Shown piece after piece: positions 1-7,698 of a stretch of 13,009 bases of DNA; the stretch's first letter is position 1; each line of letters opens with the position of its first letter. This DNA is from an uncultured Eubacteriales bacterium (lineage in GTDB: Bacteria > Bacillota > Clostridia > Monoglobales > UMGS1388). The notes beneath the pieces were generated by a model. The model was not told the origin of the DNA. It saw only the letters and a program-made list of their open reading frames with translations, and did no database searches. Made by a program: the position numbers and the translations under genes. The stretch spans positions 1 to 13,009 of the forward strand of contig URVP01000026.1 of assembly GCA_900551345.1 (NCBI GenBank), written 5' to 3'.

Positions 1-36
1 CTTTTGACATGATGTGTTTATTGAAACGGTGTGTAA

Positions 37-55
37 CAAGTCGATTTGCGACTTG
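37..55. other. Short perfect inverted repeat upstream of the esterase gene
   Basis: CAAGTCG (37-43) and CGACTTG (49-55) form a perfect 7-bp dyad with a 5-nt centre, about 45 bases before the start codon of the plus-strand hydrolase. It has no T-tract, so it does not look like a terminator. It could be an operator or a 5'-UTR hairpin. A TTGACA hexamer lies at 4-9, but I see no good -10 box at the right spacing. Function unknown. Confidence 0.3.
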
Positions 56-99
56 CAGTATGCTAATTACTTAACAAAGTAAATGAAAGGCTGATTAAA

Positions 100-861
100 A
101 TGATAATTGAAAAAATAAGAATTTCTGAAACGGCATCTCTTACGGCCATGTTGACAAATCCTGAAAATACAGAAAACAATCGTCCGGCTGTTCTTATATG
201 TCCGGGAGGCGGATACAGTTTTGTCTCACCAAGAGAAGCTGATCCTATTGCATTACAGTTTGCAGGTATTGGTTATCATACATTTATTTTAAATTATACA
301 GTTCCCCCAAAGGAAAAATATGGTGCATTAAAAGAAGCCTCTGAAGCAATGTGCCTAATAAGAAAGAATGCTCAAAAATGGAGCGTCAACCCGGATAAAA
401 TAGCAATATGCGGTTTTTCCGCAGGAGCACATCTGGCATGCACTCTTGGAACAAAGTGGCATATGGAATTTCTCGCCGCTCAAGGTCAGAATAAACCTAA
501 CGCAATGATTCTTGCATATCCGGTTATATCTTCGGATAACACCATATGGCACCAGGGCAGCTTTAAAAATCTTATGGGAGATGGTGCAGACTATAGTGAG
601 ATGTCACTTGAAAAATGGGTTTCTTCAAATACTCCTCCCACATTTTTATGGCATACGGTTGAAGACAAAACGGTGCCGGTTGAAAATTCCTTGCGTTTTG
701 CAGCCGCACTCCAAGAAAATAACATATCCTACGAAATGCATATATATCCCAAAGGAGGACATGGCATGGCACTGGCATCTGACGACCCACATGTGAACTC
801 ATGGGTTAAGCTATGCTTGGAATGGATTACCTTACAATTCGGAGACAGCACCTTTAAATAA
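100..861 (+). CDS. Alpha/beta-hydrolase, probable carbohydrate (acetyl) esterase
   Basis: This 253-residue protein has the alpha/beta-hydrolase layout of the acetylxylan-esterase/BD-FAE-like group. An oxyanion-hole strand PGGGY sits at residues 35-39. The nucleophile elbow GFSAGAH gives Ser107. An acid Asp189 lies in VEDKTVP, and the catalytic His221 lies in KGGHGM. I see no signal peptide, so it should be cytoplasmic and act on short acylated sugars or similar esters after uptake; that substrate is inferred from family resemblance only. GAAAGG (85-90), 9 nt before the ATG, supports the start. It is the only plus-strand gene and faces aspS, sharing a bidirectional terminator with it. No carbohydrate-use genes are visible to narrow the substrate. 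It could equally be a general carboxylesterase or a peptidase-like hydrolase of the same fold. Confidence 0.8.
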   Translation: MIIEKIRISETASLTAMLTNPENTENNRPAVLICPGGGYSFVSPREADPIALQFAGIGYHTFILNYTVPPKEKYGALKEASEAMCLIRKNAQKWSVNPDKIAICGFSAGAHLACTLGTKWHMEFLAAQGQNKPNAMILAYPVISSDNTIWHQGSFKNLMGDGADYSEMSLEKWVSSNTPPTFLWHTVEDKTVPVENSLRFAAALQENNISYEMHIYPKGGHGMALASDDPHVNSWVKLCLEWITLQFGDSTFK

Positions 862-878
862 TGTTTTTTGTACATATA

Positions 879-913
879 AAAGCCGCTTTGATATTTATTG
901 TCAAAGCGGCTTT
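879..913. terminator. Bidirectional intrinsic terminator between esterase and aspS
   Basis: Two perfectly complementary 13-base arms (879-891 and 901-913) flank a 9-nt loop. The arms are GC-rich in the core (GCCGC) and end in AAA/TTT. The minus-strand read ends GGCTTTTATAT, a reasonable U-rich tail for aspS. The plus-strand read ends in TTT followed by an AT-rich stretch, so it can also stop esterase transcription. It begins 17 nt after the esterase stop codon and ends 4 nt before the aspS stop codon, as expected for convergent genes. Confidence 0.85.
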
Positions 914-917
914 AAAA

Positions 918-2693
918 TTATTCTTCCGTTTCCTCGGTTTTTTCTGTTTGTGTAACCTGAATGTGAATTTCTTCAAGCTGTTTTTGCGTAACCTCCGCAG
1001 GCGCCCCCATAAGAAGGTCCTGAGCATTTTTATTCATTGGGAATGCTATTACCTCACGAATATTTGGCTCGTCTGCAAGAAGCATAACCATACGATCCAC
1101 TCCGGGAGCAATGCCGGCATGAGGCGGAGCTCCATAATGGAAAGCATTGTAAAGAGCAGGGAATTTACTGCGCACAACACTTTCATCATATCCGGCAATT
1201 TCAAAGGCTTTAACCATCATTTCCGGATTGTGATTTCTCACCGCACCCGATGACAATTCTATACCGTTACATACAATGTCATACTGATATGCCAGAATGT
1301 CAAGGGGATTCTTACTGCACAAAGCATCCATACCGCCCTGGGGCATGGAAAATGGATTGTGGCTGAATTCTATTTTGCCGGTCTCTTCATCAAGCTCATA
1401 CATGGGGAAGTCCACAATCCAGCAAAAACGAAATACATCCTTCTCAAGTAAATCAAGCTGAACACCCAGCTCATTTCTAACCAACCCTGCGATTTTTGCA
1501 GCCTCATCAGACTGACCGGCAGCAAAGAACACAGCATAGTTTTTATCCATACCGCAAATATCATTAATTGCCTTTTTATCGTTATCAGAAAGGAATTTAG
1601 CTATAGAACCTGAATATTCTCCATTGTCATCGATTTTTACCCAAGCAAGTCCTTTTGCACCCTTTTTAACTGCAAACTCACCCATTTTATCAAAGAACTT
1701 TCTGGGCTGTTTATCACAGTCAGGAACGGGAATCGCCCGTATTGTTTTACCTTTAAATGCATTAAACTCTGTGTTCTCGAACACGGGAGTAAGCTCCTTA
1801 ATAAGAAGGGGATTCCGCAGATCCGGCTTGTCCGAACCGTAGTTAAGCATTGCTTCTTTGTAAGGAATACGGGGGAAAGGAATATCAGTCACTTTACATG
1901 ACGAAAATTCAACAAATACATCATGAAGCACCTTTTCCATTATTGCAAAAACATCTTCCTGAGTCGCAAATGCCATTTCCATATCCAGCTGGTAAAACTC
2001 ACCCGGCGAACGGTCTGCTCTTGCATCTTCATCACGAAAACATGGAGCTATCTGAAAATACTTATCAAAGCCCGATGTCATAAGGAGCTGCTTAAATTGC
2101 TGCGGAGCCTGAGGCAATGCATAAAACTTGCCCGGATGAACTCGTGACGGAACAAGATAATCACGAGCACCCTCAGGTGAAGAGCTGGTAAGTATGGGAG
2201 TCTGAATTTCCATAAAGCCAAGCTCGTTCATCTTGTTTCTCAAACTTGTTATAATTTTGGAACGAAGAACTATATTGCTATGCAGTTTATCATTTCTTAA
2301 ATCAAGATATCTGTATTTTAGTCTTAAATCCTCTCTTGCTTCCATAGATGTAGCAATTTCAAAAGGAAGTTGACTTTCACTTTTACCAAGAAGTACTATT
2401 TCATCGGGTATAATTTCAATATCACCTGTAGGCATATTGGGATTTTTATCTGACCTTTCATTTACCGTTCCTTTTATGGACACGGTATATTCCTTTGAAT
2501 ATTCTTTTACCTGTGCCTGCAAAGCAGGATTATCGGAAATTATAACCTGTGTTACTCCATAATGGTCACGAAGAGTAAGAAATGTCATAGAACCCAAGTC
2601 TCTTATATTCTGAATCCAACCGGCAATTTTAACTTCCTTGCCAACATCGCTTATTCTTAGTTCTCCGCAGTTATGCGTTCTGTACTCATGCAT
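918..2693 (-). CDS. aspS: Aspartate-tRNA ligase (AspRS), bacterial type
   Basis: This enzyme charges tRNA-Asp with aspartate in the cytoplasm. From the chosen ATG it has 591 residues, normal for the bacterial form. The order is an N-terminal OB-fold anticodon-binding domain (about 1-105), the class II catalytic core, and the bacterial GAD insertion (roughly 290-420). Class II motif 2 is seen as FRDEDARADRSPGEF (219-233) and motif 3 as GIAPGVDR (527-534). The anticodon domain has RDLGS with Leu33 where non-discriminating enzymes carry His, and a Lys at the second discriminating site (RSDKN, 80-84). This suggests an Asp-only enzyme, by residues recalled from E. coli and Pseudomonas. In-frame ATGs also exist at 2714 and 2702, but AAGGGA at 2703-2708 sits 9 nt before the ATG at 2693, and residue 1 there matches the usual family start. 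The 49-nt gap to the protease gene is too short for a T-box leader. Confidence 0.97.
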   Translation of the reverse strand: MHEYRTHNCGELRISDVGKEVKIAGWIQNIRDLGSMTFLTLRDHYGVTQVIISDNPALQAQVKEYSKEYTVSIKGTVNERSDKNPNMPTGDIEIIPDEIVLLGKSESQLPFEIATSMEAREDLRLKYRYLDLRNDKLHSNIVLRSKIITSLRNKMNELGFMEIQTPILTSSSPEGARDYLVPSRVHPGKFYALPQAPQQFKQLLMTSGFDKYFQIAPCFRDEDARADRSPGEFYQLDMEMAFATQEDVFAIMEKVLHDVFVEFSSCKVTDIPFPRIPYKEAMLNYGSDKPDLRNPLLIKELTPVFENTEFNAFKGKTIRAIPVPDCDKQPRKFFDKMGEFAVKKGAKGLAWVKIDDNGEYSGSIAKFLSDNDKKAINDICGMDKNYAVFFAAGQSDEAAKIAGLVRNELGVQLDLLEKDVFRFCWIVDFPMYELDEETGKIEFSHNPFSMPQGGMDALCSKNPLDILAYQYDIVCNGIELSSGAVRNHNPEMMVKAFEIAGYDESVVRSKFPALYNAFHYGAPPHAGIAPGVDRMVMLLADEPNIREVIAFPMNKNAQDLLMGAPAEVTQKQLEEIHIQVTQTEKTEETEE

Positions 2694-2702
2694 AAGTGTC
2701 AT

Positions 2703-2708
2703 TCCCTT
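2703..2708 (-). promoter_or_regulatory. Shine-Dalgarno deciding the aspS start
   Basis: Minus-strand AAGGGA lies 9 nt before the ATG at 2691-2693. It is downstream of the 2714 ATG and almost touches the 2702 ATG, so it favours the shortest of the three possible starts. Confidence 0.6.
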
Positions 2709-2728
2709 CAACATTTATATTTAAACTT

Positions 2729-2756
2729 AGTATATGCAAAATTTACACGGTATTAA
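2729..2756 (-). promoter_or_regulatory. Weak candidate promoter for aspS
   Basis: On the minus strand, TTAATA (2751-2756) and TATACT (2729-2734) are separated by 16 nt. The -10 matches consensus at 5 of 6 positions and the -35 at 4 of 6. It overlaps the last codons of the protease gene. If real, aspS could be transcribed independently of the two upstream genes. Such matches are frequent by chance in AT-rich gaps. Confidence 0.28.
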
Positions 2757-4332
2757 GTACCATAGTTTTGGTTGTACACATGGGCTGCATATCTGAACTC
2801 CATATGTACGCCTTAATTGCCGAAGTATCATCAGGAAGATTTTCAACGGGTAAAGAGTACGCCGTTTTTCTTCCGCTCTTTATATTAAACATATTGATGT
2901 ACGATCCGGTCTGTATTCCGCCGTCATTATAAAAGGCAACATAAACAACAAAATCTATTGTCTCATCAGTTTCATTTTCCAAACGAAAATCAAAAGAAAG
3001 CTCTCCCGACTCCTCGTTCTGGCTGAACTCTGCCTCAAGGGGATAGACATTTTCCACCAAAGAGGTGCAAAGTCCCATATTCAGTATACCCGCTCCGTTA
3101 TTTGCATAATCCCACCCCTCAGGTTTTGAGGAACATTCGGACATCATAAGTATAATTTTATCGAATGTTATATCGGGATATATACCCTTCATCATAGCAG
3201 CCTGAGCTGAAACAAAAGGAGCTGCCATGGAAGTCCCGGAAACCGTTGCATATGTGCACAGATCTTTATCATGTAAATAATATGTGCTGTATATTTTAGA
3301 TCCCGGTGCACAAATGTCTACCTCCGCGCCATAATTTGAATAAGACGCCACATTGCCGTCCGAATCCACAGCCCCTACGGTTATGACACGTTCTGAATAG
3401 TGTCCCGGACATACACCAGAAACGGGCTGAGCAATATTGTTTTCGTCGCCGTTGCCCGATGATGCTACAACAATTATACCTGCATCACAGGCTTTATCCA
3501 AAGCCTCGTGGCAATACCCTGATTCACAAAGGGTTGTGAGGCTAAGGTTTATAACATCAACTCCATCTTCAATCGCCTTATTAATAGCATTAACAAGAAT
3601 TATATTCGACGCCTTACCTTGTTCATTAAAAATCTGATACATTTTTATCTTAACATTATCAGAAGAAGACGCCATCGCAATACCGGATACATGAGTCCCA
3701 TGCCCATCATAATCATGCACAGGAAGATTGGGTGCGGTAAGATTATACCCTTGTATCAGACGGCCTGAATCTGTAAAGTAAGGGTGATTTTCTGCCAACC
3801 CCGAATCAATAATTCCTATAACAACATCCTGGGCATTTCTGTTCGCTGAGTATTCCTTATATACAGATGCATTTACATAAGAAAGGCCCCAATTCGACGC
3901 CTCTATCCTATGCTGTCCATCTTCATACGCCCCGGCGGGTTCAACACTGTCAACAAAAGCATCAACGGTTATAACGCTGTCTATCATTACATTTTCTATA
4001 TCCGGTAAATTTATCAATACCTCATATGCTCTTTCCGTCATGGCCTCGGTAGGGAACGAAAACACCCCCATATCTGCAAACAACACATAATCGGAAGGAT
4101 TTATACCGTCAGGAAGATATGCTTGGCCGGCAAATTCTGCCATCAATCTTTTGCATCCGTATTTCCCGGTCTCTTCAACCTCCATAAGGGAGACATCGCC
4201 TTGACTTCCAAATACCATCTCTGCCGTATACGCTGCATAATCATCGAAATCCTCGGCCTGATAAGCAGCGGCGGTGATATAACACATAAGCAGAATAACT
4301 ACAGCAGAAAAAATATATTTTATATTTCTCAT
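2743..4332 (-). CDS. Secreted subtilisin-like serine protease (S8 family)
   Basis: Numbered from the ATG at 4332 (529 residues), the catalytic triad is complete: Asp176 in GIIDSG, His211 in GHGTHVSG and Ser368 in SGTSMAAP, with oxyanion Asn294 in SSGNG. A short charged N-terminus, a hydrophobic core and TAAA before residue 24 form a Sec signal peptide with a likely signal-peptidase-I site and no lipobox. Residues 25-145 look like an inhibitory propeptide. The catalytic domain spans about 150-420. A C-terminal beta-rich module (about 430-529), ending in a KAYIWSSDMQP-type segment, resembles modules on other clostridial surface proteins. The mature part has ten cysteines. I see no cell-wall sorting signal. 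AAAGG at 4347-4351 is 14 nt from this ATG and 11 nt from an adjacent TTG at 4335, so TTG initiation is possible. The gene lies 30 nt downstream of the reductase gene, suggesting co-transcription. Its substrate is unknown. Confidence 0.93.
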   Translation of the reverse strand: MRNIKYIFSAVVILLMCYITAAAYQAEDFDDYAAYTAEMVFGSQGDVSLMEVEETGKYGCKRLMAEFAGQAYLPDGINPSDYVLFADMGVFSFPTEAMTERAYEVLINLPDIENVMIDSVITVDAFVDSVEPAGAYEDGQHRIEASNWGLSYVNASVYKEYSANRNAQDVVIGIIDSGLAENHPYFTDSGRLIQGYNLTAPNLPVHDYDGHGTHVSGIAMASSSDNVKIKMYQIFNEQGKASNIILVNAINKAIEDGVDVINLSLTTLCESGYCHEALDKACDAGIIVVASSGNGDENNIAQPVSGVCPGHYSERVITVGAVDSDGNVASYSNYGAEVDICAPGSKIYSTYYLHDKDLCTYATVSGTSMAAPFVSAQAAMMKGIYPDITFDKIILMMSECSSKPEGWDYANNGAGILNMGLCTSLVENVYPLEAEFSQNEESGELSFDFRLENETDETIDFVVYVAFYNDGGIQTGSYINMFNIKSGRKTAYSLPVENLPDDTSAIKAYIWSSDMQPMCTTKTMVLNTV

Positions 4333-4362
4333 CAACTATCAATCAACCTTTAAAAATGTAAA

Positions 4363-5475
4363 TTAATTGCCTAAAACAGATACAACCTCTTTAAGCTGCT
4401 TGCGTATTTCTATATGCTGAGGACAATACTTTTCACAATTGCCGCACTCAATGCATTCGGTAGGTTTTACTCCCATCCATTCCTCACTGCCTATTGCTGC
4501 ATATTTTTTCTTTGCAACTTCGGTAAGTCCGTAAACTCTGTGAAGGTTCATGGTTTGAAAAACATACGGGATATGAATATGTTTCGGACAATGAGGCTTG
4601 CAGTACTCACAGCCCGTACAATACAACTCGGTCAGTTTTTTAAGCTTATCGCAGGTTTCAAGAACGGATTTTCTTTCCTCTTCAGTCAGTGCACTTGAAT
4701 CAGATGCTATTTTCGCATTTTCCTCAAGCATCTGCAAATTACCCATCCCCGAAAGAGCACAGCTAACATTGGGATTTGACATAACAAACCGAAGAGCAAG
4801 CTCCGGAGTACCGCACTTATTTCCCACGGATTTTTCAAATTCCTGAATGGGATAAGCAAGATTGCCTCCCCCAACGGGGCCCATAACTACTACACCAAGT
4901 CCTTTATCATGTGCATACTTTATTGCCTCTTCGTTGTCTCGGAAAAGCATATTATACTGACACAAAACCGATTCAAAATATCCGGAATCTATTATTTCCA
5001 TCATTGCCTCAGGGGTATCATGGAAAGAAAAGGAAATATGTTTTATCAACCCTTCATCTTTTGCCTTTTGTGCCTCTGAGATCAAATCATTTTTTAAAAT
5101 AGTATTTTTAAACCGTTCTAAATTTATGCCGTGGAAATGATAACAATCTATGTATTCTTGATCAAGCTTTTTAAGCTGTTCTTCCAATGTGGAACGATAA
5201 TCGCTTCGAGTGGAATCCTCCTTAATGGGAAATTTAGTGGAAAGATACACTCTGTCTCTATATCCTTTAAGCGCTTTACCTACTGTGTATTCGCTGTTTC
5301 CTCCGCAGTAAAAGAAAGCGGTGTCTACATAATTGACACCCAAGTCAAAAGCTCTTTGAAGCAGCGGAACAGCCAGTTCATCATTTATTCTATCACCGTC
5401 CATGGGCAGCCGCATTGCTCCGAATCCCAGAGCGGAAATATTCATACCGGTATTTCCGAACTTGTTATATCTCAT
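4363..5475 (-). CDS. Aldo/keto reductase with C-terminal 4Fe-4S dicluster domain
   Basis: The 370-residue protein has an aldo/keto-reductase barrel (about 1-270) fused to a bacterial ferredoxin-like tail. The AKR tetrad can be placed as Asp51 (YVDTA), Tyr56, Lys81 (STKFP) and His115 (YHFHG). The tail holds two CX2CX2CX3CP motifs: Cys286/289/292/296 and Cys341/344/347/351. These should bind two [4Fe-4S] clusters and allow electron exchange with ferredoxin-like partners as well as NAD(P)H. Such proteins are frequent in anaerobic Firmicutes, and their substrates are mostly unknown. No signal peptide is visible, so it is cytoplasmic. The start is supported by AAAGG 9-10 nt before the ATG at 5475. 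It follows the pnp terminator and is preceded by a good promoter candidate, so it probably heads an AKR-protease(-aspS) unit. No odd residues or breaks are seen. Confidence 0.93.
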   Translation of the reverse strand: MRYNKFGNTGMNISALGFGAMRLPMDGDRINDELAVPLLQRAFDLGVNYVDTAFFYCGGNSEYTVGKALKGYRDRVYLSTKFPIKEDSTRSDYRSTLEEQLKKLDQEYIDCYHFHGINLERFKNTILKNDLISEAQKAKDEGLIKHISFSFHDTPEAMMEIIDSGYFESVLCQYNMLFRDNEEAIKYAHDKGLGVVVMGPVGGGNLAYPIQEFEKSVGNKCGTPELALRFVMSNPNVSCALSGMGNLQMLEENAKIASDSSALTEEERKSVLETCDKLKKLTELYCTGCEYCKPHCPKHIHIPYVFQTMNLHRVYGLTEVAKKKYAAIGSEEWMGVKPTECIECGNCEKYCPQHIEIRKQLKEVVSVLGN

Positions 5476-5504
5476 CTTTTTATCCCTTTCTTTCTGCACA
5501 AATA

Positions 5505-5520
5505 TACAATTTACATTGTA
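5505..5520. promoter_or_regulatory. Inverted repeat over the reductase promoter, possible operator
   Basis: TACAAT (5505-5510) and ATTGTA (5515-5520) form a perfect 6-bp dyad around TTAC. The second arm coincides with the proposed -10 hexamer, a typical place for a repressor site. I do not recognise the regulator. Confidence 0.35.
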
Positions 5521-5543
5521 GCATAACTGCAAAAAAAAAGCAA
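5515..5543 (-). promoter_or_regulatory. Candidate sigma-A promoter for the reductase gene
   Basis: On the minus strand, TTGCTT (5538-5543) and TACAAT (5515-5520) are separated by exactly 17 nt, with an extended TGC just before the -10. The -35 overlaps the 3' arm of the pnp terminator, so the old unit ends and the new one begins within about 50 bases. The resulting 5' leader would be about 35 nt. Confidence 0.55.
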
Positions 5544-5568
5544 GGGTAATATATCATCACCCTTGCTT
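5531..5568 (-). terminator. Intrinsic terminator of the pnp transcription unit
   Basis: Read on the minus strand, perfect 10-bp arms AAGCAAGGGT (5559-5568) and ACCCTTGCTT (5538-5547) flank an 11-nt loop. A run of nine T residues (5531-5539, overlapping the last stem bases) follows. It lies 18 nt after the pnp stop codon and ends the long translation/RNA operon. Confidence 0.93.
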
Positions 5569-5586
5569 AAAACTCAGTATCTTAAA

Positions 5587-7671
5587 TCAGTCTTCAAGCG
5601 CATCTTTTCTTGAAAGATTGAGTCTGCCCTGTTTGTCAATTTCAATAAGCTTAACTTTAATCTCATCTCCAACACTTACAATGTCCTCAACCTTTTCCAC
5701 TCTCTTTTTATCAAGCTTGGAGATATGAACAAGACCTTCTCTTCCGGGAAGAAATTCAACAAAAGCGCCAAACTGCATAATTCTTGTAACTTTACCGGTA
5801 TATATTTCTCCTACTTCAGGCTCTTTTACTATTCCTTCAATAATGCTCAGAGCTTTTTTACCTGACTCTGCATCAGTTGACATAATAAGAACAAGACCTG
5901 AATCATCAATGTCAATCTTAACACCTGTATCTGCAATAATCTTTTGAATAACCTTACCGCCGGTACCTATAACATCACGGATTTTTTCTGTATCTATCTT
6001 TGTGGTAATAACTCTCGGTGCATATTTTGACAGTTCTGCTCTGGGTTCGCTGATTGCCGGGAGCATAATTCTGTCAAGAATATCGAATCTTGCAGCTTTT
6101 GTTTTAGCAAAAGCTTCTTTGATAATTTCCGGAGTGAGTCCGTCTATTTTAAGATCCATCTGAATTGCAGTAATACCATTCTTTGTACCTGCAACCTTAA
6201 AATCCATATCTCCGAAGAAATCTTCAAGACCCTGTATATCCAACATAGTAATAAATCTGTCGCCCTCGGTAATAAGACCAACCGAAATACCTGCAACAGG
6301 TGCCTTAATCGGTACGCCGGCATCCATAAGTGCCAATGTGCTGCCGCATACACTGCCCTGAGATGTGGATCCGTTAGAAGAAAGCACTTCGGAAACAAGA
6401 CGGATCGCATAAGGAAATTCCTCTTCTGAAGGAATAACAGGCTCAAGCGCTCTTTCAGCAAGAGCACCGTGTCCTATTTCTCTTCTTCCCGGTCCTCTTG
6501 AGGGACGGGTTTCACCAACGCTGTATGAAGGGAAATTATAATGATGAATATATCTTTTTGCTTCCTCCTCATCAAGACCATCCAGCTTTTGCTGATCGCC
6601 TAATGCACCAAGTGTTGCAACGGTAAGAACCTGAGTCTGTCCTCTAGTAAACATACCTGAACCATGCACACGGGGAAGAAGTCCGACCTGAGCGTTAAGG
6701 GGTCTGATTTCATCCATCTTTCTTCCGTCAACACGCTTGCCTTCGTCAAGAAGCCAACGGCGTACAACGAACTTTTGAAGTTTGTACAAAGCCTCTGCAA
6801 ACAGTGCTTCGCTCTCGGGATATTTTTCGCCCAACTCTTCATTTATCTTTTCGCTTACAACAGCGAGTCTTTCTTCTCTTACCTTTTTATCATCGGTGTC
6901 AAGCGCATATTTAACCATATCAATGGCAAAGTCCTTGACATCATTATAGAGTTCCTCGGGAAGTTCGCATGATTCGTAAACATACTTTTCCTTAACTCCT
7001 ATTTCATCCGCAATACCTTTTATAAATTCACAAATCTTTTTAATTTCTTCATGCGCAAACATAATAGCTTCAAACATGGTGTCATCGTCTACTTCTTTTG
7101 CGCCGGCTTCGATCATGACAACTTTTTCTGTTGTACCGGCAACCGTAAGTGTAAGCTCGCTTATCTCTCTCTGTTCAAGAGTGGGATTAATAACAAGCTC
7201 TCCGTTACAAAGTCCCACATAAACGCCTGCTATAGGACCGTTAAAGGGAATATTGGAAATTGAAACTGCAATTGAACAACCAATCATTGCCGCAATTTCG
7301 GGGGAATTATCCGGTTCAACCGATAAAACGGTAGCAACGAGCGAAACATCATTCCTTAAGTCCTTGGGGAACAAAGGACGCATGGGTCTGTCAATAACTC
7401 TGCTGGTAAGGATAGCCTTTTCCGAAGGACGGCCTTCTCTTCTGAGAAATCCACCGGGAATTTTACCCACGCTGTACATTCTTTCCTCATAGTCAACACT
7501 GAGAGGGAAGAAATCGATACCTTCACGAGGTTTTTCAGACATGGTAGCTGTTGCAAGTACAGCAGTATCACCATAGCGAACCAGACATGAGCCGGTTGCA
7601 AGCTGTGCCATTTCACCTGTTTCAATAACAAGCGGTCTTCCTGCAATTTCTGTTTTAAAGATTTTTTTCAT
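5587..7671 (-). CDS. pnp: Polyribonucleotide nucleotidyltransferase (PNPase)
   Basis: PNPase degrades RNA 3'-to-5' by phosphorolysis, releasing nucleoside diphosphates, and acts as a cytoplasmic trimer. The 694 residues match the family in length and order: a first RNase PH domain (about 1-225, with GGFLRREGRPSE at 73-84), a helical linker, and a second catalytic RNase PH domain (about 310-540). The latter contains SRGPGRREIGHG (391-402), SSNGSTSQGS (431-440) and the acidic catalytic stretch GLEDFFGDMDFKVAG (481-495). A KH domain with IGTGGKVI (568-575) and an S1 domain (about 621-690) follow. AAGGAG at 7682-7687 lies 10 nt before the ATG. It is the last gene of the operon and follows rpsO, as in most bacteria. 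Its leader carries competing hairpins that could regulate its own translation. The sequence is intact. Confidence 0.98.
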   Translation of the reverse strand: MKKIFKTEIAGRPLVIETGEMAQLATGSCLVRYGDTAVLATATMSEKPREGIDFFPLSVDYEERMYSVGKIPGGFLRREGRPSEKAILTSRVIDRPMRPLFPKDLRNDVSLVATVLSVEPDNSPEIAAMIGCSIAVSISNIPFNGPIAGVYVGLCNGELVINPTLEQREISELTLTVAGTTEKVVMIEAGAKEVDDDTMFEAIMFAHEEIKKICEFIKGIADEIGVKEKYVYESCELPEELYNDVKDFAIDMVKYALDTDDKKVREERLAVVSEKINEELGEKYPESEALFAEALYKLQKFVVRRWLLDEGKRVDGRKMDEIRPLNAQVGLLPRVHGSGMFTRGQTQVLTVATLGALGDQQKLDGLDEEEAKRYIHHYNFPSYSVGETRPSRGPGRREIGHGALAERALEPVIPSEEEFPYAIRLVSEVLSSNGSTSQGSVCGSTLALMDAGVPIKAPVAGISVGLITEGDRFITMLDIQGLEDFFGDMDFKVAGTKNGITAIQMDLKIDGLTPEIIKEAFAKTKAARFDILDRIMLPAISEPRAELSKYAPRVITTKIDTEKIRDVIGTGGKVIQKIIADTGVKIDIDDSGLVLIMSTDAESGKKALSIIEGIVKEPEVGEIYTGKVTRIMQFGAFVEFLPGREGLVHISKLDKKRVEKVEDIVSVGDEIKVKLIEIDKQGRLNLSRKDALED

Positions 7672-7681
7672 AAGTTTATCT

Positions 7682-7698
7682 CTCCTTTTTTAAGGGAG
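7682..7698 (-). promoter_or_regulatory. Small hairpin occluding the pnp Shine-Dalgarno
   Basis: On the minus strand, CUCC (7698-7695) plus UU (7693-7692), with C7694 bulged, pair with AAGGAG (7687-7682) around a four-A loop. The paired AAGGAG is the pnp Shine-Dalgarno. Bases 7696-7698 also belong to the base of the larger leader hairpin, so the two folds exclude each other. Confidence 0.5.

Noticed and set aside
1..35. A TTGACA hexamer at 4-9 as an esterase promoter.
   Set aside because: No -10-like hexamer occurs 16-18 nt downstream, and the window edge hides the upstream context.
861..1253. A 130-codon plus-strand open frame opposite the 3' end of aspS.
   Set aside because: It overlaps the terminator and lies antisense to well-conserved aspS sequence, with no ribosome binding site or recognisable protein. 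Other antisense frames in the window are similar shadows.
2694..2742. A T-box riboswitch upstream of aspS, as found before many Firmicute tRNA-synthetase genes.
   Set aside because: Only 49 bases separate aspS from the protease gene, with no antiterminator/terminator stems; there is no room for a T-box.
5476..5532. An extended reductase start at the TTG near 5532.
   Set aside because: It would run through the proposed promoter and ribosome binding site. The ATG at 5475 has a well-spaced AAAGG and matches the usual family N-terminus.
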